Made by a program: the position numbers and the translations under genes. Below the pieces are notes generated by a model, which was not told where the DNA came from, made no database searches, and was given only the letters and a program-made list of their open reading frames with translations. Source: Campylobacter sp. CCS1377 (GTDB lineage Bacteria > Campylobacterota > Campylobacteria > Campylobacterales > Campylobacteraceae). From it: 64,000 nucleotides of DNA. Shown one piece after another: positions 29,286 to 42,474 of this stretch. The stretch is from NCBI RefSeq assembly GCF_040008265.1, contig NZ_CP155620.1, positions 620,001 to 684,000 of the forward strand. Reading direction: 5' to 3'. The number at the start of each line of letters is the position of its first letter. Positions within the stretch are counted from its first letter, which is position 1.

Positions 29286-32200
29286 ATGAAAAAGAAATCG
29301 ATAAAAAAGACTTGTTTGATATCTGCTATCACAGCAAGTATTTTAAGTCCTATTTATGCTTTTGAAATTGATGTAACAAGAGTAAATTCATCTGCTCAAT
29401 CAGGGGGGGGGGAGTTAACTTTATATAAAAAAAGACTTGCTGATGCAAATGGACCATTTGTAGAAATTGATATTAAAAATGGGAATGCTACCGAAAGTGC
29501 ATTTTGTAAAACGGGCAATGATTGTGTTATACAAAATGATTCTCCAATAGATATGACTAATAAAAACTTGACTTACAAAGGTTCTAATGGTTCACTGACA
29601 ATTAATACAAGTCTTGATTTTCAAATAGATACCCATTTTGATTATACAACATTAAAAAATTACCACTCTGTGCTAAATAACCAAGGAACGCTAACTAGCA
29701 TCAATATTTCTGAGGGAATTGAAATCAATCATAAAGCAAATCCAACTAATATAGGAAGTATGCATACAACAGCGCTCATTGTAAATGGTAGTTATAATAA
29801 CGATCCTAATAGTATTGGAACAATTCATAGCATTAATAACTATGGAACAATTAATGCAATAACAGCTGTACCTATCATACATAACGGTAAAGGCAGTAAA
29901 ATAGATTCTTTTATTAATTATGGAACAATAAACTCTAGTCCAACTGCAGGAATTGATTGGGCTGGAGCTGCTATTAGGAATGAACAAGGAACTATTGGGT
30001 ATATAGAAAATAAAGGATATATTAAGAATATATATGGAGATGATAGAACCTCTACATCTATGTCTGCTATTATTGAAAACTCAGGAAGGATAGAAACAAT
30101 TGTAAATTCAGGTATAATTGAGACAGAGATTACTTTATATTCTGCAAATGGATATGGCGGTTCTGGTTTAGGGGAGGTTATTAATACATCAACAGGTAAA
30201 GTTTATGCAGGAAGAGAAGATAATTGTGCCGGCTATGAATTTATCAGAAATCAAACAGGAGCAAACATTAGTTTAATTCAAAATGATGGATTTATGGAGC
30301 TTAAAAATTTAGCTTTTATATCAACAAATGCCCCGCTTAAGCAGTTTATTAACAACGGAACGATTAATTTTATACTCAACTCTAAATTTGAAGAGAGTAT
30401 TACAAATGATGCATTATTTTCAATTTACTCAACAACAGAAGATAAAACTAATCTTATAGCAAATACTGGAACTATAAGTGTAAATAATAAAGATTATAAA
30501 CCAGTAGATGGTTTTTCTATATTCTCTTTAAGTGAAGTTGAATCTTTTGTAAATGGCGTTAATGGTGTAATTGAGCTTGATTATGGTGCTGCGTTATATG
30601 CAAATAATGTAGATAGTATAACAAATGAGGGTGTGCTTCATACAAAAGAAGGCTCTGCAGTATCAGTAAAAAATATTGGCGAATTAGTTAACACAGGCAC
30701 CATTAAATCAGACAATGGCTATGCAATCACTGTTGCAGCTGGAGCAAACATTGATAATCAAGGAGTATTGCAAGGCAGTATTGTGGCTTTACACTTACAC
30801 GGTGATGGATCTTCAAGCACTACACCTTTTACAACAGAATTTAGCAACACAGGAGAATTAAAATTCAGTGCAGATAAAAATACAGGAGAAGGAGCTCATT
30901 TAGGTATAGCAAGTTATGGTACCCTAAATGTCAATAAATATAAACTAAGTATCACTCAAAGTGCTGAAGATTTTAATAATGCAAATAACAATAACTATAA
31001 CATAGATAATAATAAATTAAATGATTTAGATAATACAGATAAACAATCTCACATCATAGTCCTAGGTCCTGATGCTGCAGGCGGACACCCTGATGCAGGC
31101 TGGAGTAGCATTAATTTTAAAGAAGGCAGTGTGTTTTTAGATATGGACTCCATGATTAAACAAGAAAGTTCTTTTAGACTTAATACTGTATATGATAGTA
31201 ATTCTTTAGTCTTAGCCAATCAAAAAGATAACACCACAAATAACTTTGGAAAACTAGAAGCCGTAGGCGGAGAAGTGAATAATGGCAAAGGAATAGGCAG
31301 TGTGGATTTTATCTATCTTGATAATAATATCTATAAAGCAGAATATATCAAAGGAGATAATACAGCAAGCGCAGACTTAGAAAGTGATTATAATGCTAAA
31401 TTTAAAATCACAGCCGATACTTTAAATTCTAAAAGCTATGTTGCAGCTCAAGCTAGCACCTTAAGTCATATCAGAAGAAATTATATGATAGCTAATGTCA
31501 TAGATGAAGAGATAAAGAATTTCAATCAAGATTATAAAAGTTTCATAAAAACTTATTATGTAGATGATAATTATGATTTAGCAAATAACAATGGCTCTTT
31601 AAAGGGTGATGGCTATGGTTTAATCCTTGGTTTAAATAAAAGAATAACAGAAGATAAAATCCTAGGTTTTTATATGGGTTATGAAGATTTGTCTTTGGAT
31701 AATACAATGAATCGCTTAAATATAAAAGATAAAGCCTTTTATGGTGGAGTGAATTATTATTTATCTTTAATGCAAGGAGAAGATGGAGATTTGTTTGCTA
31801 AAACACAAGCAAGACTTTCTTATACAGATTCAAAAATGCAAAGAACTTTAATCAGCTCGCAAGATAATAGCAATTATGACACTTTAAGCTATGGTGTGGC
31901 TTTTAGTTTAGGTTATGAGAAAAAAATTAATAATTTTATCCTTACTCCAAAAATGAGTTTAGCTTATGATAGATTAAATATTGATTCTTTCACCCTAGGT
32001 AATGAAAGGTATTCTAAAAACAATATCAATCTTTATACACTATCTCCTGCTCTTGAAGCCAGATATGACTTTAATGATAAAATGTATATTGCTGCAAATT
32101 TAGGAGTCAATATTAATTTAGATGATACTTATAATTCTGATTTTATGATTGAAAACATAAGATATAGCGATAGCTATGTTTTAGATGATTTTTATTATTT

Positions 32201-32324
32201 TAACAAGATTGATTTGGGTCTTAGACTTAGCAATAATACCGATATAGCTTTAGGCTATAATGGCATTTATTCAAATAGACTCACCTCTCATTCTGCTATG
32301 TTTAATATGAGATGGTGGTTTTAA
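29286..32324 (+). CDS. autotransporter adhesin-like protein, phase-variable
   Basis: A 1012-residue type V secretion protein. It has a signal peptide (about residues 1-25, KKTCLISAITASILSPIYAF), a long passenger domain and a C-terminal beta-barrel. The passenger is rich in N-x-G-T-I motifs typical of a beta-helix. The barrel covers about residues 750-1012 and ends in RWWF with a terminal aromatic. An Asn-rich linker lies near residues 565-585. A 10-G tract encodes Gly40-42, and this count keeps the frame open. G9 would stop at SGGGS and G11 a few codons later. The structure resembles the Campylobacter CapA-type autotransporters. The passenger has no protease or lipase motif I can see, so adhesion is an inference. 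Confidence 0.9.
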   Translation: MKKKSIKKTCLISAITASILSPIYAFEIDVTRVNSSAQSGGGELTLYKKRLADANGPFVEIDIKNGNATESAFCKTGNDCVIQNDSPIDMTNKNLTYKGSNGSLTINTSLDFQIDTHFDYTTLKNYHSVLNNQGTLTSINISEGIEINHKANPTNIGSMHTTALIVNGSYNNDPNSIGTIHSINNYGTINAITAVPIIHNGKGSKIDSFINYGTINSSPTAGIDWAGAAIRNEQGTIGYIENKGYIKNIYGDDRTSTSMSAIIENSGRIETIVNSGIIETEITLYSANGYGGSGLGEVINTSTGKVYAGREDNCAGYEFIRNQTGANISLIQNDGFMELKNLAFISTNAPLKQFINNGTINFILNSKFEESITNDALFSIYSTTEDKTNLIANTGTISVNNKDYKPVDGFSIFSLSEVESFVNGVNGVIELDYGAALYANNVDSITNEGVLHTKEGSAVSVKNIGELVNTGTIKSDNGYAITVAAGANIDNQGVLQGSIVALHLHGDGSSSTTPFTTEFSNTGELKFSADKNTGEGAHLGIASYGTLNVNKYKLSITQSAEDFNNANNNNYNIDNNKLNDLDNTDKQSHIIVLGPDAAGGHPDAGWSSINFKEGSVFLDMDSMIKQESSFRLNTVYDSNSLVLANQKDNTTNNFGKLEAVGGEVNNGKGIGSVDFIYLDNNIYKAEYIKGDNTASADLESDYNAKFKITADTLNSKSYVAAQASTLSHIRRNYMIANVIDEEIKNFNQDYKSFIKTYYVDDNYDLANNNGSLKGDGYGLILGLNKRITEDKILGFYMGYEDLSLDNTMNRLNIKDKAFYGGVNYYLSLMQGEDGDLFAKTQARLSYTDSKMQRTLISSQDNSNYDTLSYGVAFSLGYEKKINNFILTPKMSLAYDRLNIDSFTLGNERYSKNNINLYTLSPALEARYDFNDKMYIAANLGVNINLDDTYNSDFMIENIRYSDSYVLDDFYYFNKIDLGLRLSNNTDIALGYNGIYSNRLTSHSAMFNMRWWF
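29403..29412 (+). repeat. G10 homopolymer, phase-variation tract in the autotransporter
   Basis: Ten consecutive Gs lie 117 bases into the coding sequence. G tracts of this length mutate readily by slippage in Campylobacter, giving ON/OFF switching. At G10 the gene is ON. One base lost or gained leads to early stop codons within about ten codons. Confidence 0.93.
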
Positions 32325-32339
32325 ATAGAAAAATGATAA

Positions 32340-32366
32340 AACACTCCTTATTTTAAGGAGTGTTTG
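32340..32366 (+). terminator. terminator of the autotransporter gene
   Basis: An inverted repeat (AAACACTCCTTA / TAAGGAGTGTTT) lies 16 bases after the stop. It insulates the gene from the rRNA operon promoter region. Confidence 0.85.
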
Positions 32367-32680
32367 TAATTCATTTGTGTTTAATGCTTAAATGGTTTTA
32401 TGGGAAAATATTGTTTTTACTCCACTAAAATTGGATTTTATTTTCAAATATCTTTTTATAATCTTTCTTGCTTTTGCTTTTGAATTTTTCGCTTCAATCT
32501 ACTGTTTTTCATCATTATTTTCTTTTTTTTAAATAATCAACCTTCTTCAAATCATTGTTTGCATTTTTTTAAATTTTCTTCATTTCAATTTCCATCTTTC
32601 AAAAATTCAAATCATTTCTTTATTTAAAACCCTTCCAAATTCTTATTTTATTTTTATATATTTTAATAATAATTTAAGCA
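32367..32680. other. AT-rich upstream region of the rRNA operon, no gene seen
   Basis: This 314-base stretch is very T-rich on the plus strand with frequent stops in all frames and no RNA-like stem. A/T-rich DNA upstream of rRNA promoters often acts as an UP-type activating region, which may be its role here. Confidence 0.5.
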
Positions 32681-32688
32681 AAACTAGC

Positions 32689-32694
32689 TATACT
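32689..32694 (+). promoter_or_regulatory. -10 box of the rRNA operon promoter
   Basis: The hexamer TATACT in AGCTATACTTT is the best vegetative -10 in the 700 bases before 16S, placing transcription start near 32701. It is upstream of the boxA and processing stalk, as expected. No clear -35 is present, normal for Campylobacter. Assignment is by position and motif only. Confidence 0.55.
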
Positions 32695-32773
32695 TTCATT
32701 TCCTTTTCTAAAAAAGGACCTAAACAAAGTAATTAAAAGCCTTTTTACTTTTATTTATGTTGAGTTTTTGTAT

Positions 32774-32785
32774 TGTTCTTTAAAA
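32774..32785 (+). promoter_or_regulatory. boxA antitermination element of the rRNA leader
   Basis: TGTTCTTTAAAA closely matches the bacterial boxA core (TGCTCTTTAACA). It lies between the promoter and the 16S processing stalk, the usual place for Nus-factor antitermination. Confidence 0.65.
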
Positions 32786-32812
32786 TTAATATTGTTGTTT
32801 CAAATCTTATAG

Positions 32813-32847
32813 TCAATCTTTGAAATCTAAATAAGTGATCGATTGAG
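32813..32847 (+). other. left arm of the pre-16S rRNA processing stalk
   Basis: The arm running from TCAATCTTTGAAATCTAAA to GATTGAG is nearly perfectly complementary to 34597-34629 downstream of 16S. The two close a long helix around the 16S precursor, the substrate for RNase III in bacteria. Confidence 0.8.
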
Positions 32848-33036
32848 CCAGAAAGATTTATTTTAAATCTTAATCAATTATAAAACTTTTTCTTTGAAGA
32901 AAAAGATTAAACTATCTATAAGAGCGATAAGGTTTATCTCTTTAATAATAATCTAATATCTATTTATTAGGTTTGGCAGGGTAAGCCTTTAGCTTGCTTC
33001 TTAGTTAAGGCTTTGCCTTAACGCTAAAGAATGTTT

Positions 33037-34550
<1,514 letters not shown>

Positions 34551-34596
34551 CTAGAGTACAAAGTAATAAGTCTCACAACTATTACTTCAATATAGA

Positions 34597-34629
34597 CTCA
34601 ATCATCCTTGTTTAGATTTCAAAGATTGA
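34597..34629 (+). other. right arm of the pre-16S rRNA processing stalk
   Basis: This is the complement of 32813-32847. It starts at CTCAATCATCC and ends at CAAAGATTGA, 20 bases before tRNA-Ala. It completes the RNase III-type stalk around 16S. Confidence 0.8.
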
Positions 34630-34649
34630 TGAAAAAGCTAATTGTTTAT

Positions 34650-34725
34650 GGGGAATTAGCTCAGCTGGGAGAGCGCCTGCTTTGCACGCAGGAGGTCAGC
34701 GGTTCGATCCCGCTATTCTCCACCA
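34650..34725 (+). tRNA. tRNA-Ala (anticodon TGC)
   Basis: A 76-nt cloverleaf starts GGGGAATTAGCTCAGC, has anticodon loop TTTGCAC, the T arm GGTTCGATCC, and an encoded CCA end. It lies in the 16S-23S spacer as in most rRNA operons, and is released from the rRNA transcript. Confidence 0.97.
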
Positions 34726-34730
34726 TAAAA

Positions 34731-34807
34731 GGGCCTATAGCTCAGCTGGTTAGAGTGCACCCCTGATAAGGGTGAGGTCACAAGTTCAAGTCTTGTTAGG
34801 CCCACCA
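34731..34807 (+). tRNA. tRNA-Ile (anticodon GAT)
   Basis: A 77-nt cloverleaf starts GGGCCTATAGCTCAGC, has anticodon loop CTGATAA, T arm AGTTCAAGTCT and an encoded CCA. It follows tRNA-Ala by five bases, the standard Ala-Ile spacer pair. Confidence 0.97.
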
Positions 34808-35176
34808 TAGTAATCAATCTTAGAAGAATGAATAAGATTTGAAGTAAAGCTTTAAAATCTAAAGTAAGTATATGATTTATTTTATATACTTCCTTTAGGT
34901 TTTAAGCCTAAAAGTTCTTTATAATTATTATTGTTAAGAGTCACAAGCAAGTTTTAATAAAAACAATTTTACAGGACTTGTTAAAGGATGAAACTCAACT
35001 ATCTTTTCTTTAGTAATAAAACTAGAGACAAGTTTCAAACTCACAGCTTATTTAGATATTAATTATATTAGTATTTATAAGTGTTTGAATGCTTTCCGTC
35101 TTAAGATAGCAAAGTCTTATCATAAAAACTTTAACAAGGAAGTGATGCGTTTTAGAATCAATAAAAAGGTAAAAAA
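34808..35176 (+). other. tRNA-23S spacer with hairpins and 23S leader
   Basis: This 369-base spacer contains no gene. Two small hairpins sit at 34866-34891 (AGTATAT / ATATACT) and 34893-34914 (TTTAGG / CCTAAA), followed by a boxA-like AGTTCTTTATAA at 34913-34924. The last part holds the left arm of the 23S processing stalk. Confidence 0.6.
35129..35148 (+). other. left arm of the pre-23S rRNA processing stalk
   Basis: CTTTAACAAGGAAGTGATGC is complementary to 38091-38110 across 20 positions with one G-U type mismatch. It closes the precursor helix for RNase III around 23S. Confidence 0.85.
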
Positions 35177-38083
<2,907 letters not shown>

Positions 38084-38090
38084 TAATAAA

Positions 38091-38110
38091 GCATCACTTC
38101 CTTGTTAAGG
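38091..38110 (+). other. right arm of the pre-23S rRNA processing stalk
   Basis: GCATCACTTCCTTGTTAAGG complements 35129-35148 and begins a few bases after the 23S 3' end. Confidence 0.85.
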
Positions 38111-38344
38111 TTTTTAGTAAAGCTTTGAATAACAATAATCATTCAAAGTGATATGGAAATCTTGCAAGTAGGGTTTATATTAGAACTTGCTCTTAACATT
38201 GTTTTTTAAGTATTCTAAGACTAAAGGCTTATCGAGAAGAAAGATAAGATTTAAAAAGTAAAAGAAGAAAGAATAAACAAGATAAATAAAAAAATAAAAG
38301 CTTTATTCTTAAGTTAAATCCTTCAAAGAATATTTAAATAACAA

Positions 38345-38464
38345 TGTCCGTGATTATACAGATGTGGAAACGCCTTGCTCCATCCCGAACCAAGAAGCTA
38401 AGCACATCGTGGGTGATGATACTACGCCTTACTGGCAGGGGGAAAGTAGCTCATTGCGGACTTG
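38345..38464 (+). rRNA. rrf: 5S ribosomal RNA
   Basis: A 5S rRNA of about 120 nt, recognised from CCATCCCGAACC, the terminal helix (GTCCG / CGGAC) and its place after 23S. It is the last element of the operon. A weak A/T hairpin follows at 38473-38492 but I see no strong terminator. Confidence 0.95.
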
Positions 38465-39397
38465 TTAATTCTTGTATAATTTATTTTATACTTCAAAGCT
38501 TCTTTTTTATCTGATTTATGTTATATCTTTATACTTATTATAGTTTTATTTAGTTTTTAACCAGTATATTTCTTTATGACTTGTAATATTTTAAACTTCT
38601 AATAATATTTTTCAAAACTTATTTTTATTTTATTATTCTTGAGCTTATTTTTTTAAATTTGTTTTTAGCTGCTTTTATTTTATAGTTTATTATTTATGCT
38701 GATTATTGTTTAATTAATGGTTTTTTATTATTGGTTATGAGATGCAATAGGTGTTGGCATACCTTTGGATTAGAAAGAGTTATTTTAGTATGATGCAATT
38801 GTTTGGATTTTAAAATTAAACAAATGGGGTTAAATTTTAGCATGGGTGTTTTTATTTTATTATCCTTAATGAATAATTCTTATTTGTTTGTTTGGGTTTT
38901 TAATTATTTAATTGTTGATTTAATTTTATATCTTTTATATCTTTTATTTTTATAGATTTATTGTTTAGATTATTTTTATTTATTAGAATGATTATTGTTT
39001 TTAGGTTTGTTGATTGTAGCATTTTAGATTTATTTGTAACATTGCTTTATTTTTGGGTTTAATGTAGTCTTTAAAATCACTTATTACTTATACTCGTTTA
39101 TTTTTTTATCAATCAATTACAAAACAATATTTCTTGGTTTTTAGTGTTGTTTGTTTTTAGGTTTATTGGGTGTAAAAAATTTTAGAAAGATTAAATATTT
39201 TTTATGATGTTTAAAGTGTTTGGAAGATATGAAGTGAGTTTTTAATAAATTATATTGCAAAATGCTACATTATTAAAATAAAAATGATTAATAAAAATCA
39301 CCAAAGTCATTATCTTTTGCTTTATTTACTTTCATCTTTTTAAGTGCTTGTTTTTTTTAAAGGAAAAGAGTAAAAGAATTAAGAAAAGAGAAAAAAG
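38465..39397. other. AT-rich intergenic region downstream of the rRNA operon
   Basis: About 930 bases without a supported gene. It is strongly T-rich on the plus strand, with stop codons in every frame. A degenerate direct repeat is visible (TTAGGTTTGTTGATTGTAG near 39001, and TTTAGGTTTATTGGGTGTA near 39156). Its last 30-40 bases carry a remnant resembling the end of the membrane-protein gene at 40785. It looks like decayed DNA rather than a working locus. Confidence 0.6.
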
Positions 39398-39405
39398 ATG
39401 AATGA
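39361..39405 (+). pseudogene. remnant 3' end of a third membrane-protein paralogue
   Basis: The frame ending at 39405 encodes RVKELRKEKKDE before a stop. This matches the C-terminus MELRKEKKDK of the gene ending at 40785, and the DNA AGAAAAGAGAAAAAAGAT is identical in both places. Only 15 codons are open, so this is a leftover end, overlapping the next start by eight bases. Confidence 0.5.
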
Positions 39406-39562
39406 AAGTATTTATGGAAGTTTAGAGTTTTATTCTAAAGAAACTCAAAGCACTCCTAGTGATAAAAGGGATTTAGGAGTATTTGGAGATGTTGCTCCTT
39501 ATACTTTAGACCTTGCAGAAGGTTTTATTACTAAAGCTTTTGAAGGGATGAGCAATGAATAA
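39398..39562 (+). CDS. small protein of unknown function
   Basis: A 54-residue reading frame with an ATG, a purine-rich upstream region (GAAAAGAGAAAAAAG) and codon use like a real gene. It has no membrane segment. The N-terminal half is Ser/Thr-rich and the C-terminal half is acidic and helical. Its stop overlaps the start of the following membrane-protein gene by eight bases (ATGAATAA), so they would be translated together. It could be a complete small protein or the surviving end of a larger one. I do not recognise the family. Confidence 0.5.
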   Translation: MNESIYGSLEFYSKETQSTPSDKRDLGVFGDVAPYTLDLAEGFITKAFEGMSNE

Positions 39563-40185
39563 TTCTACTTTGCTTTGGAAAAGTAAGAGAAAAATTATTC
39601 CTTTTAGTTTGTTTTTTTGCTCTCTTTATTTTATATTAGCTTTTTTTCTGTGTTGGTTTTGTTGATTTGTTTTACTTAAAGAATCTTTGTGGTATAGTTT
39701 ATTAGCTATATTTCTTACATTTTTTTATATTTCTGAATTGTATGAAACATTAAATTTTTAAATCTATAATTTTAACAGAGCAAGGATTAACATTAAAAAT
39801 GCGGTGGTTTGATACGGAAATTTTCTATCCTTATGGAAGTTTTACTATAAAATCTATAACCATACAATTTATTAAATTTGATGAAACTATAAGTTTTTTA
39901 TCAAATACTACTATTAAAAATTTTAAATTACTTAATGGTTTTGAATCTTTTGGTAGCTTTGAAAACAATCACACATTTAAAGAATTATGCGCCAAATATA
40001 CACAAAAAGCTTTAGAAACTATGAATTTAGAAGAAAAAGTAAATCTTTATAAGCTTTATCAAGCAAATATAGAAATATTTTTTAATCAAGAAATAGATCA
40101 CAATGTTTTTATTATTGATTTTCCCCCTTATATACAAGAGATTAAAACTTATTTAAAGGATAAAAATGAGCCAAACAAACAATAA
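39555..40185 (+). pseudogene. disrupted two-helix membrane protein, paralogue 1
   Basis: Translation from ATG 39555 gives a hydrophobic N-terminus (MNNSTLLWKSKRKIIPFSLF...) but meets TGA at 39663-39665. In-frame reading continues through a second hydrophobic segment to TAA at 39759. Dropping one T of the T5 run at 39755-39759 joins it to the long frame beginning KSIILTEQGLTLKMRWFDTE and running to 40185. The restored layout, two membrane helices then a soluble domain with FYPYGSFT, is the same as in the next gene (FPLGTFF). Thus one nonsense and one frameshift mutation inactivate it. The 3' part alone (39799-40185) could still be translated, but lacks the membrane part. Confidence 0.65.
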
Positions 40186-40785
40186 CACAGAAATCAAAGA
40201 GCAAGATACTCAAGATGAAATTATTTTTGAAGAAAAGAAATATATACCTGCATTTTTATTTTGCGGGATAATATACACTGGATTTTTATGTTTTTTTCTT
40301 TATTGGCTCCCTAGGGCATTTGACAATACTAAGAATTTTAAATGGTTTGTGGTTTTTATTATATATCTTTATGTATTATATATATAAGTCTTGTTTATAA
40401 AACAGTAAATTTTAAAAGAATTTATATCACAAAAGAAAAACTTGTGGTTGAATTCTATTTTAGGAATGATTTAATTTTTCCTTTAGGAACTTTTTTTGTG
40501 TATTCTTATAACCCATCGCGTGCTTTGGTGGGAGATATAGTTATACAAACTCTCAAAGGTAAAAGATACTACATTAAAAATCTTATCAAGCATGAAATAG
40601 AACTAAAAAATGATTTTTATGCAAAAGTTAATGCCATTATAAAGCCCCATGTAATGCCTTATTTGTTAAGCTTAGGTGATGAAGAATTTGAAAAAATCAT
40701 TTCATTTGTAACCGGTTTTCATAAAATTGATACCACTTTCCTTAAAGAAGCAATGGAACTCAGAAAAGAGAAAAAAGATAAATGA
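40166..40785 (+). pseudogene. two-helix membrane protein, paralogue 2, frame-disrupted at a TA repeat
   Basis: ATG 40166 opens a frame with an acidic N-terminus and two membrane helices (about residues 28-48 and 58-73) that stops at TAA 40385. The stop falls within a (TA)5 repeat. Removing one TA unit reads through as VLYISLVYKTVNFKRI and continues to 40785, giving a protein of about 204 residues. The C-terminal part carries FPLGTFFVYSYN and a charged tail ELRKEKKDK. It may be a pseudogene or a reversible contingency gene. It overlaps paralogue 1 by 20 bases. No function is recognised; the paired small-gene arrangement is reminiscent of immunity-protein arrays, but nothing proves that. Confidence 0.65.
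40377..40386 (+). repeat. (TA)5 dinucleotide repeat at a frame junction
   Basis: Five TA units lie exactly where the two reading frames of paralogue 2 meet. One unit less restores a single open frame, so the length of this repeat decides whether the full protein is made. Confidence 0.75.
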
Positions 40786-40948
40786 AATAAATACAATAAT
40801 GTAAAAATGAAAAATTTAGATTTAAGATAGGACATTTTTGAGTTAAAAGGTAAATTAGAATTTCAATTTTTACACACTTGTATATTTAATCATTGCTGAA
40901 TTAAATTTGATTCAGAATGATATTGTTTTATCATTCTAAATTTTTTGA

Positions 40949-42388
40949 TTAGGTTAAATAATATTCAATTTGATCTTTTTTAAGAATACGGATAAGATTG
41001 CTTGAACCTTCTACTCCTGTTGGGAATCCTGCAGTAAGGATATAGGTTTTATCTTTTTTGATTAACTGTGCTTCAACCCCTTTTTTAATAGTATTTTTTA
41101 GCAATGAAGTTAAATCATTTTCTTTTTCTACTAAAATTAAAGGCATGACACCCCAAACTATGCTTAAAAAATTTAAAGTTTTTTCTGAATGTGCTGCGGC
41201 GATAATTGGAGCTTTTGGTCTATATCTTGACATTTTTATCGCTGATTTTCCACTACTGGTTAATGCTATGATAGAATCAGTTTCTAAATCTCTTGCTAAA
41301 TATGTACTTGATCGAGTAATGATATCAGTATCATCGTGATAGGAGAAATTGCTAAATTTATTATAAGGATATGATTTTTCGCTTTCGAGTATAGTTTTAC
41401 TCATGATATCCACTGCATTAATTGGATCTATACCGATGGCGCTTTCTTCGCTTAACATAACCGCGTCAGTGCCGTCTAATACAGCATTAGCAACATCTGA
41501 AATTTCTGCTCTTGTGGCATTTTTTGTTTTTGCAAGAGAGAAAAGCATTTGAGTTGCGGTAATGACAGGCTTTCCTGCTTCGTTTGCCTTGTGAATGATT
41601 TGTTTTTGTATGGTTGGAACTCTATAGTAAGGCACTTCTATGCCTAAGTCTCCTCTGGCTACCATGATTCCATCACTGATTCTGATGATTTCATCTATAT
41701 TTTCCACCGCATCAAATTTTTCTATCTTGGCAAAAATAGCTATTTTGGCTTTATGGGCATCTAAAATTTCTTTTACATCATTAATATCATGGGCGTTTTG
41801 CACGAAAGAAATGGCCAAAAAATCTACTTCATTTTTAATTCCCCATAACAAATCGTCTTTATCTTTTTGAGTAATGACATCAATATTAATTTTTGTATTT
41901 GGAAAATTTACTCCTTTATTAGAATTTAATACTCCGTCATTTTCTATTACAGTTTGAATAAATTCGTTATTGCTTTGTTTAACTTTTGCCCGTATGCTAC
42001 CATCGTAAAGATAGACATATTCATCGTTTTTTAGAATGCTTAGAATTTCTGGATGATTAATGCTGATTTTATAGTGATTTTCGCTGATTTGCTCCCCAAG
42101 AATTTTTTGTTTATAAAAATCAAGCCTATCTCCTGTTTTTAATTCGAAAGGATTTTTGAGTTCATGAGTTCTTATTTTAGGACCACTGATATCTTGAAGT
42201 ATACCAATTCGCACACCCAGTTCTTTTGAAGCTTTTTTAATGATATTGAGATTTTTTTTGTGATAATCGTGCGTTCCATGAGAAAAATTAAGTCGAAAAA
42301 CATTAACACCTTTTAAAATCATTTCTTTAATAGTGCTGATGTCTTCGCTTGCAGGTCCAACGGTGGCAACAATTTTGGTTTTTTTCAT
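40949..42388 (-). CDS. pyk: pyruvate kinase
   Basis: This 479-residue enzyme converts phosphoenolpyruvate and ADP to pyruvate and ATP. It has KIVATVGPASEDIS and NVFRLNFSHGTHDYH at the N-terminus, then IFAKIEKFDAVENIDEI with the catalytic lysine (near residue 218), MVARGDLGIEVP, and ITATQMLFSLA. Campylobacter lacks a full glycolytic route, so the enzyme works at the PEP/pyruvate node. A good AAGGAG site precedes the ATG. It is downstream of mqo on the same strand with a hairpin between. Confidence 0.96.
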   Translation of the reverse strand: MKKTKIVATVGPASEDISTIKEMILKGVNVFRLNFSHGTHDYHKKNLNIIKKASKELGVRIGILQDISGPKIRTHELKNPFELKTGDRLDFYKQKILGEQISENHYKISINHPEILSILKNDEYVYLYDGSIRAKVKQSNNEFIQTVIENDGVLNSNKGVNFPNTKINIDVITQKDKDDLLWGIKNEVDFLAISFVQNAHDINDVKEILDAHKAKIAIFAKIEKFDAVENIDEIIRISDGIMVARGDLGIEVPYYRVPTIQKQIIHKANEAGKPVITATQMLFSLAKTKNATRAEISDVANAVLDGTDAVMLSEESAIGIDPINAVDIMSKTILESEKSYPYNKFSNFSYHDDTDIITRSSTYLARDLETDSIIALTSSGKSAIKMSRYRPKAPIIAAAHSEKTLNFLSIVWGVMPLILVEKENDLTSLLKNTIKKGVEAQLIKKDKTYILTAGFPTGVEGSSNLIRILKKDQIEYYLT

Positions 42389-42438
42389 TTATTTTTCTCC
42401 TTGAAAAATTTTTCAAAATTGTAGTATATTTTAGATAC

Positions 42439-42466
42439 AAAAAAGATACAAAAATGTATCTTTTTT
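42439..42466 (-). terminator. hairpin between mqo and pyk
   Basis: A 12-bp stem (AAAAAAGATACA / TGTATCTTTTTT) with a four-base loop lies nine bases after the mqo stop (minus strand). The A/T arms give a U run on either strand. It probably ends mqo transcription, leaving pyk to start from the 50 bases downstream. Confidence 0.75.
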
Positions 42467-42474
42467 GAAATTTT

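Noticed and set aside
39799-40185. Independent gene for the 128-residue frame
   Set aside because: No ribosome-binding site precedes its first ATG, and the upstream sequence reads in frame into the same protein after one base is removed, so it is the 3' part of a broken gene.
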